Below are positions 59,447-64,000 of a stretch of 64,000 nt of DNA, piece by piece. Origin of the DNA: Novosphingobium sp049354825. GTDB lineage: Bacteria; Pseudomonadota; Alphaproteobacteria; Sphingomonadales; Sphingomonadaceae. The stretch is taken from the NCBI RefSeq assembly GCF_049354825.1, contig NZ_CP186480.1:682001-746000 (forward strand), in the 5' to 3' direction. The notes beneath the pieces are model-generated. The model was not told where the DNA came from and did no database searches. It was given only the letters and a program-made list of their open reading frames with translations. The position numbers were made by a program, and so were the translations under genes. Within the stretch, counting starts at the first letter, position 1. Each line of letters opens with the position of its first letter.

Positions 59447-60135
59447 ACCGCTTGATCGCCATTGCGGCGGCGCTTGTCGCCGCGCTGCCGGTTCCTGCCA
59501 GCGCCGGGACCGATCCGGTCGCTGCGCGTAAGGTTCTGAGCGACTACGCCTCGTGCATCGTGCGGCGCGAGCCGGCCGTGGCCAAGGCCTGGGTTCTTTC
59601 GGGCAAGTTTCTGTCGCGCGGTGACAGCGCGCTTGGCAAGCTTTCGCAGCGCGAATGTATAGACGTGCAGAAAACCGCGATGCTGCGTGCTGGCGGGATC
59701 ATGATGCGCGGATCGCTCGCCCAGGCTTTGTTCGACCGTGACCAGGCTGTCCTGACAGCGACGGATTTTGCCGCCGCGCCCGCGCTTTACTGGGACGAGC
59801 CGAGCGCGGTTGCGACCACCGGCAAGGACGGAAAGCCGTTGCCGCAGGCCGCGATCGAGGCGCAGACGCGGGCCGTATCCAGCAAGTCGGCTGAAATCCA
59901 GCTCGCTCGCATGGGCGAATGCGTGGTGCGCGCAAACGCCGCCGGTTCGCGTGCGGTACTGACGAGTGCAGCTGCGACCTCGGCGGAGCTCGACGCGCTG
60001 AAAGCGCTGACCCCGCAACTGTCCACCTGCGTTCCAACCGGGCAGACGGTCGCCTTCGACCGCGTAACCCTGCGCGGCGCGCTGGCGCTGGCTTACTACC
60101 GCCTTGCCACGGCCGTGTCCGGGAGCGCCGGCTGA
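59443..60135 (+). CDS. Secreted protein in nuo operon (z)
   Basis: A 230-residue protein overlapping nuoF by four bases. A signal peptide (MNRLIAIAAALVAALPVPASAG) is followed by a mature domain with four cysteines in two similar halves: ASCIVRREPAVAKAWVL with MLRAGGIMMRGSLAQALF, and GECVVRANAAGSRAVL with VTLRGALALAYYRLA. The repetition suggests an internal duplication. It has no redox-cofactor motif. It is exported, so it cannot be part of the peripheral arm in the cytoplasm. Similar small repeats occur in sphingomonad secreted proteins; function is unknown. Confidence 0.75.
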   Translation: MNRLIAIAAALVAALPVPASAGTDPVAARKVLSDYASCIVRREPAVAKAWVLSGKFLSRGDSALGKLSQRECIDVQKTAMLRAGGIMMRGSLAQALFDRDQAVLTATDFAAAPALYWDEPSAVATTGKDGKPLPQAAIEAQTRAVSSKSAEIQLARMGECVVRANAAGSRAVLTSAAATSAELDALKALTPQLSTCVPTGQTVAFDRVTLRGALALAYYRLATAVSGSAG

Positions 60136-62141
60136 TGCCCAAAGTTACTGTCGACGGCACCGAGATCGAGGTTCCGGCCGGGGCTACCGTGCTCCAGGCC
60201 TGCGAGCTTGCCGGGAAGGAAATTCCGCGCTTCTGCTATCACGAGCGGCTGTCGATCGCCGGCAACTGCCGGATGTGCCTGGTCGAAGTGAAGCCGGGCC
60301 CGCCCAAGCCGCAGGCGTCCTGCGCGCTGCCGGCTGCCGATGGCCAGGAAATCCGCACCGACAGCGCGATGGTGCAAAAGGCGCGCGAAGGGGTGATGGA
60401 GTTCCTGCTCATCAACCACCCGCTCGATTGTCCGATCTGTGACCAGGGCGGCGAGTGCGATCTGCAGGACCAGTCGGTGTCCTATGGCCGCGGAGCCAGC
60501 CGCTACCACGAGCACAAGCGCGCGGTGACCGAAAAGTACATGGGCCCGCTGATCAAGACCGCGATGACCCGCTGCATCCACTGCACGCGCTGCGTCCGCT
60601 TCAGCGAGGAAGTGGCCGGCGTGGACGAGATCGGCGCGCTCTATCGCGGCGAGAACATGCAGATCACCACGTATCTGGAGCAGGCGGCGAAGCATGAGCT
60701 GTCTGCCAACGTGATCGATCTCTGCCCCGTCGGTGCGCTGACGAGCCGTCCTTATGCGTTCGAAGCGCGCCCGTGGGAGTTGAAGAAGACGCTATCGATC
60801 GACGTGTCCGACGCGGTCGGCGCCAACATACGGCTCGACAGTCGGGGTCGCGAAGTCCTGCGGGCGCTGCCGCGCGTGAACGACGACGTCAACGAGGAAT
60901 GGCTGTCCGACAAGGCGCGATACCAGGTCGACGGACTGACCGCGCGCCGGCTCGACCGGCCGTGGATACGCAAGGGCGACAAGCTCGTCGCGGCGAGCTG
61001 GGAAGAAGCCTTCGCCGCTGTCGCCAAGGTCAAGCCGGGCGCCAGCGTCGCAGCGGTCGCGGGCGATCTGGTCGATTGCGAGACCATGTTCGCGGCCAAG
61101 GCGCTGCTCGCCGCGATGGGCTCGACTCTGCTCGAAGGCCGCCAGACGGGCCTGGCCTACGACACGTCGAACCTGGCTTCGGTGGCGTTCAATTCTACCG
61201 TTTCCGGAATCGAGGACGCCGACGCGATCCTGATCGTGGGCAGCCACGTCCGCTGGGAAGCTGCGCTGGTCAACGCGCGGATCCGCAAGGCGGTCAAGAA
61301 GGGGGCCAAGGCGTTCGTGGTCGGGCCCGAATGGGAAACGACCTACCCCGCCGAGTTTCTCGGCAACGACCTGGCCATCATGGACGACCTGCCCAAGGCG
61401 GCGGTCGATGCGTTCCAGGGCGCCGCGCATCCCGCGATCATCCTTGGCGGCGCGGCATTGGGCCAAGGCGCCTTGGGCGCGGGCCTGGCGTTCGCGGCCG
61501 AGTTCGGGCTGGTCAGGGACGGGTGGAACGGCTTCAACGTCCTCCACATGGCGGCCAGCCGCATGGGCGGGCTGATGCTGGGCTACGCGCAGTCCGGCGG
61601 AATTGCCGACCTCGTCGAGGCCAAGCCGAAGCTCGTCTTCGCGCTGGGCGCCGACGAGGTGGATTTCACCAGGTTCGCGGGCTCGACCATTATCTATATC
61701 GGCCATCACGGCGACAAGGGCGCGCACGCCGCCGACATCATCCTGCCCGCCGCCGCTTACAGCGAAAAGGCCGGTACGTACGTCAACACGGAGGGCCGCG
61801 TGCAGTTCGCCGACAAGGCCGTCTTCGCGCCGGGTGATGCGCGTGAGGACTGGACGATCCTGCGCGCGCTGGCAGACAGCCTGGGCGTCTCGGTCGGCTT
61901 CGACAGCTTCGCGCAGCTGCGCGCCGCGATGATCGCAGCCGTGCCTTCGCTTGGGCAAGAAGGCCTGGCAAATTACGGTGCGCTTGCAAAAGCAAAGAAG
62001 ACCAAGGCCACCGGAACGATCGACGCATACCCCGTCAAGGACTACTATCTCACCAACCCGATTGCGCGCGCATCGGTGGTAATGCAGCGCTGCTCGGCCG
62101 AACTGCTCCACGGCGAAGATTTCGCGGAGGCCGCGGAATGA
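60135..62141 (+). CDS. nuoG: NADH-quinone oxidoreductase subunit G
   Basis: A 668-residue 75-kDa subunit. The N-terminal domain carries the [2Fe-2S] motif (CYHERLSIAGNCRMCLVEVKPGPPKPQASCA), then two [4Fe-4S] motifs (HPLDCPICDQGGECDLQ and CIHCTRCVRF). The molybdopterin-oxidoreductase-like C-terminal half is present but lacks cofactor motifs, as usual. The start ATG shares one base with the preceding gene's stop and overlaps nuoH by four bases at its end. Confidence 0.96.
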   Translation: MPKVTVDGTEIEVPAGATVLQACELAGKEIPRFCYHERLSIAGNCRMCLVEVKPGPPKPQASCALPAADGQEIRTDSAMVQKAREGVMEFLLINHPLDCPICDQGGECDLQDQSVSYGRGASRYHEHKRAVTEKYMGPLIKTAMTRCIHCTRCVRFSEEVAGVDEIGALYRGENMQITTYLEQAAKHELSANVIDLCPVGALTSRPYAFEARPWELKKTLSIDVSDAVGANIRLDSRGREVLRALPRVNDDVNEEWLSDKARYQVDGLTARRLDRPWIRKGDKLVAASWEEAFAAVAKVKPGASVAAVAGDLVDCETMFAAKALLAAMGSTLLEGRQTGLAYDTSNLASVAFNSTVSGIEDADAILIVGSHVRWEAALVNARIRKAVKKGAKAFVVGPEWETTYPAEFLGNDLAIMDDLPKAAVDAFQGAAHPAIILGGAALGQGALGAGLAFAAEFGLVRDGWNGFNVLHMAASRMGGLMLGYAQSGGIADLVEAKPKLVFALGADEVDFTRFAGSTIIYIGHHGDKGAHAADIILPAAAYSEKAGTYVNTEGRVQFADKAVFAPGDAREDWTILRALADSLGVSVGFDSFAQLRAAMIAAVPSLGQEGLANYGALAKAKKTKATGTIDAYPVKDYYLTNPIARASVVMQRCSAELLHGEDFAEAAE

Positions 62142-63184
62142 CCGAGACCTTCCAGCACTGGGGCCTGTCCTATGACTGGGCGTGGTTCCTTGCCACGATC
62201 GCGGGGATACTCCTGATCGCGCTGCCGCTGATGCTGGCGGTGGCGATGATTATCTACGCCGATCGCAAGATCTGGGCAGCGATGGCGCTGCGGCGCGGGC
62301 CCAACGTAGTCGGGCCGTTCGGGCTGCTGCAGAGCTTCGCCGACGGATTGAAGGTCTTCCTTCAGGAAACCATCGTCCCCTCGGCGGCGAACAAGGGGCT
62401 GTTCCTGATCGCGCCGATCATAACCTTCACGGTCGCGCTGATGGCCTGGGCGGTGATCCCGTTCAATTCGGGCGCGATCCTGGCCAACATCAATGTCGGG
62501 CTGCTCTACGTCCTCGCGATCTCGTCGCTGGGCGTTTACGGCACGGTAATCGCCGGTTGGTCGTCCAACTCGAAGTATCCGTTCTTCTCGGCGATGCGCG
62601 CCTCGGCACAGATGATTTCCTACGAAGTCTCGATCGGGTTCATCCTGATCTGCGTGGTGCTGTGGGCCGGCACGTTCAACATGAACGGCATCGTGCTGGC
62701 GCAGAAGGGCCACGTTTTCGGCATCCTCAACGGATTCGTCTTCAACCCGCTGCTGTTCCCGATGTGGGTCATGTTCCTGATCTCTGGCATGGCAGAAACC
62801 CAGCGCGCGCCGTTTGACTTGACCGAGGCGGAAAGCGAGCTCGTCGCTGGCTACCAGACCGAATATTCGTCGATGAGCTTCGCGCTCTACTGGCTGGGCG
62901 AATATGCCAACGTCTTGCTGATGTGCGCGCTCAACGCCACGCTGTTCTTCGGCGGGTGGCTGCCGCCGATCGAATGGGCGCCGCTGTACTGGATCCCGGG
63001 ATGGCTGTGGCTGTTCGCCAAGATCTTCTTTTTCTTCTTCATCTTCAGCTGGGTGAAGGCGACGGTGCCGCGCTACCGATATGACCAGTTGATGCGACTG
63101 GGCTGGAAGGTGTTTTTGCCGGTTTCGCTGGGTTTCGTGGTCGTGATCAGCGGCTATCTGATGGTTACGAGGTTCGGGGCATGA
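62138..63184 (+). CDS. nuoH: NADH-quinone oxidoreductase subunit H
   Basis: A 348-residue membrane subunit that couples the peripheral and membrane arms. ADRKIWAAMALRRGPNVVGPFGLLQSFADGLKVFLQE and AETQRAPFDLTEAESELVAGYQTEYSSMSF are invariant family blocks. Eight to nine membrane helices are visible. It overlaps nuoG and nuoI by four bases each. Confidence 0.97.
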   Translation: MTETFQHWGLSYDWAWFLATIAGILLIALPLMLAVAMIIYADRKIWAAMALRRGPNVVGPFGLLQSFADGLKVFLQETIVPSAANKGLFLIAPIITFTVALMAWAVIPFNSGAILANINVGLLYVLAISSLGVYGTVIAGWSSNSKYPFFSAMRASAQMISYEVSIGFILICVVLWAGTFNMNGIVLAQKGHVFGILNGFVFNPLLFPMWVMFLISGMAETQRAPFDLTEAESELVAGYQTEYSSMSFALYWLGEYANVLLMCALNATLFFGGWLPPIEWAPLYWIPGWLWLFAKIFFFFFIFSWVKATVPRYRYDQLMRLGWKVFLPVSLGFVVVISGYLMVTRFGA

Positions 63185-63666
63185 GCGTTGGGCAATACGT
63201 CAAGGCGTTCACGCTCTGGGAGTTCGTGAAGGCCCACTGGTTGACCTTGAAGTACTTCTTCAAGCCCAAGGCGACGATCAACTACCCCTTCGAGAAGAAC
63301 CCGCTGTCGCCGCGTTTTCGCGGCGAGCATGCGCTGCGCCGTTATCCTAACGGCGAGGAACGCTGCATCGCGTGCAAGCTGTGCGAGGCGGTCTGCCCGG
63401 CGCAGGCGATCACGATCGAAGCCGAACCGCGCGAAGACGGCAGCCGCCGCACCACGCGTTACGACATCGACATGACAAAGTGCATCTACTGCGGCTTCTG
63501 CCAGGAAGCTTGCCCGGTCGATGCCGTGGTCGAGGGGCCGAACTTCGAATACGCGACCGAGACGCGTGAAGAACTGCTTTACGACAAGGCGAAACTGCTG
63601 GCCAACGGGGACAAGTGGGAGCGGGCCATCGCCGCGAACCTTGAAGCCGATGCGCCCTATCGCTAG
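63181..63666 (+). CDS. nuoI: NADH-quinone oxidoreductase subunit I
   Basis: A 161-residue TYKY subunit with clusters N6a and N6b in CIACKLCEAVCPAQAI and CIYCGFCQEACPVDAV. An N-terminal amphipathic segment (LKYFFKPKATINYPFEKNPLSPRFRGEHALRRY) attaches it to the membrane arm. It overlaps nuoH. Confidence 0.97.
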   Translation: MSVGQYVKAFTLWEFVKAHWLTLKYFFKPKATINYPFEKNPLSPRFRGEHALRRYPNGEERCIACKLCEAVCPAQAITIEAEPREDGSRRTTRYDIDMTKCIYCGFCQEACPVDAVVEGPNFEYATETREELLYDKAKLLANGDKWERAIAANLEADAPYR

Positions 63667-63681
63667 GCGGCGCGCAAACCC

Positions 63682-64000
63682 ATGATCCACGTCCTTGCCT
63701 TTTACCTGTTCGCGGTCCTGATGATTGCCAGCGCCGTGCTGGTGATCCTCTCGCGCAACCCCGTCCACGCCGTGCTGTGGCTGATCGTGGCGTTCTTCAA
63801 CGCCGCTGGCCTGATGGTGCTGGTCGGTGCGGAATTCATCGCGATGCTGCTCGTGATCGTCTATGTCGGCGCCGTCGCGGTGCTGTTCCTGTTCGTTGTG
63901 ATGATGCTCGACATCGATTTTGCCACGCTGCGCGCCGGCTTCATCCGCAACTTCCCGCTCGGGATCGCGGTGGCACTGGTGCTGCTGGCCGAACTGGTGC
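63682..64000 (+). CDS. nuoJ: NADH-quinone oxidoreductase subunit J (5' part)
   Basis: The first 106 codons of NuoJ are present; the gene continues beyond the window. MIHVLAFYLFAVLMIASAVLVILSRNPVHAVLWLIVAFFNAAGLMVLVGAEFIAMLLVIVYVGAVAVLFLFVVMMLDID-type sequence shows three or four membrane helices and the conserved E and VYVGA motifs of the proton-pumping subunit. It starts 15 bases after nuoI. Confidence 0.94.
   Translation, partial: MIHVLAFYLFAVLMIASAVLVILSRNPVHAVLWLIVAFFNAAGLMVLVGAEFIAMLLVIVYVGAVAVLFLFVVMMLDIDFATLRAGFIRNFPLGIAVALVLLAELV

Noticed and set aside
1..64000. Mobile elements, CRISPR arrays, prophage or integrase
   Set aside because: No transposase, integrase, regularly spaced repeat or phage gene was found on either strand, and the tRNA genes have no adjacent integrase or duplicated 3' end.

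Overview
This 64 kb window is high-GC chromosomal DNA, tightly packed with genes. It has no insertion sequence, prophage, CRISPR array or integrase that I could find. Protein sequences and gene order point to an alphaproteobacterium of the order Sphingomonadales (Novosphingobium/Sphingomonas/Erythrobacter relatives). The main pointers are divergent tkt versus zapA-6S RNA-fau-DUF2842, glyS-ppdK, the PrsK/PrsR kinase-regulator pair, NADH dehydrogenase genes interrupted by small extra genes, and an ScfR-type regulator divergent from isocitrate lyase. The genus cannot be fixed from the sequence alone.

Layout. 1-14.5 kb: the 3' part of glyS, ppdK, a methyltransferase, comF, hisI, a MerR regulator with an acyl-CoA dehydrogenase, an rsmA-pdxA-surA block on the minus strand, recG and a hemerythrin. 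14.5-20.5 kb: tRNA-Pro, thyA, the three-gene branched-chain 2-oxoacid dehydrogenase operon (bkdA-bkdB-E2) behind a strong promoter-operator, and small genes. 20.7-22.4 kb: tRNA-Asp and the minus-strand block of a coiled-coil gene, zapA, a 6S RNA, fau and DUF2842. 22.5-31 kb: a central carbon cluster (tkt, gap, pgk, class I fba) with a MOSC protein, an acyltransferase and thiE interleaved. 31-39 kb: cell-wall enzymes (L,D-transpeptidase, M23 peptidase), an OPT transporter, efp, suhB, tRNA-Leu and an SLC13-type permease. 39-45 kb: a rubrerythrin/CCG iron-sulfur protein/DUF3501 operon, then isocitrate lyase with a 56-residue partner gene and its divergent ScfR regulator. 45-54 kb: PrsK/PrsR, an SBF-like transporter, a DUF475 membrane protein, a thiolase and an aldehyde dehydrogenase. 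54-64 kb: the NADH:quinone oxidoreductase operon nuoA-B-C-D-x-y-E-F-z-G-H-I-J, where x, y and z are extra non-core genes; nuoJ runs off the end.

How the parts work together. The window is mostly housekeeping metabolism: glycolysis/gluconeogenesis (ppdK, gap, pgk, fba, tkt), acyl and branched-chain catabolism (bkd, acyl-CoA dehydrogenase, thiolase, isocitrate lyase) and respiration (nuo). The most unusual signals are regulatory or structural. A near-identical 26-bp element precedes both ppdK and the OPT transporter. A palindrome sits exactly on the -10 box of the bkd operon. A LiuR-like operator lies in a promoter whose transcript would be almost leaderless. Unannotated small genes sit beside isocitrate lyase and zapA. 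Three non-core genes are embedded in the complex I operon, and nuoC carries a 111-residue disordered tail. I see no clear defence, biosynthetic or mobile system. The complex I insertions and the rubrerythrin/CCG/DUF3501 operon are the best candidates for poorly described biology.
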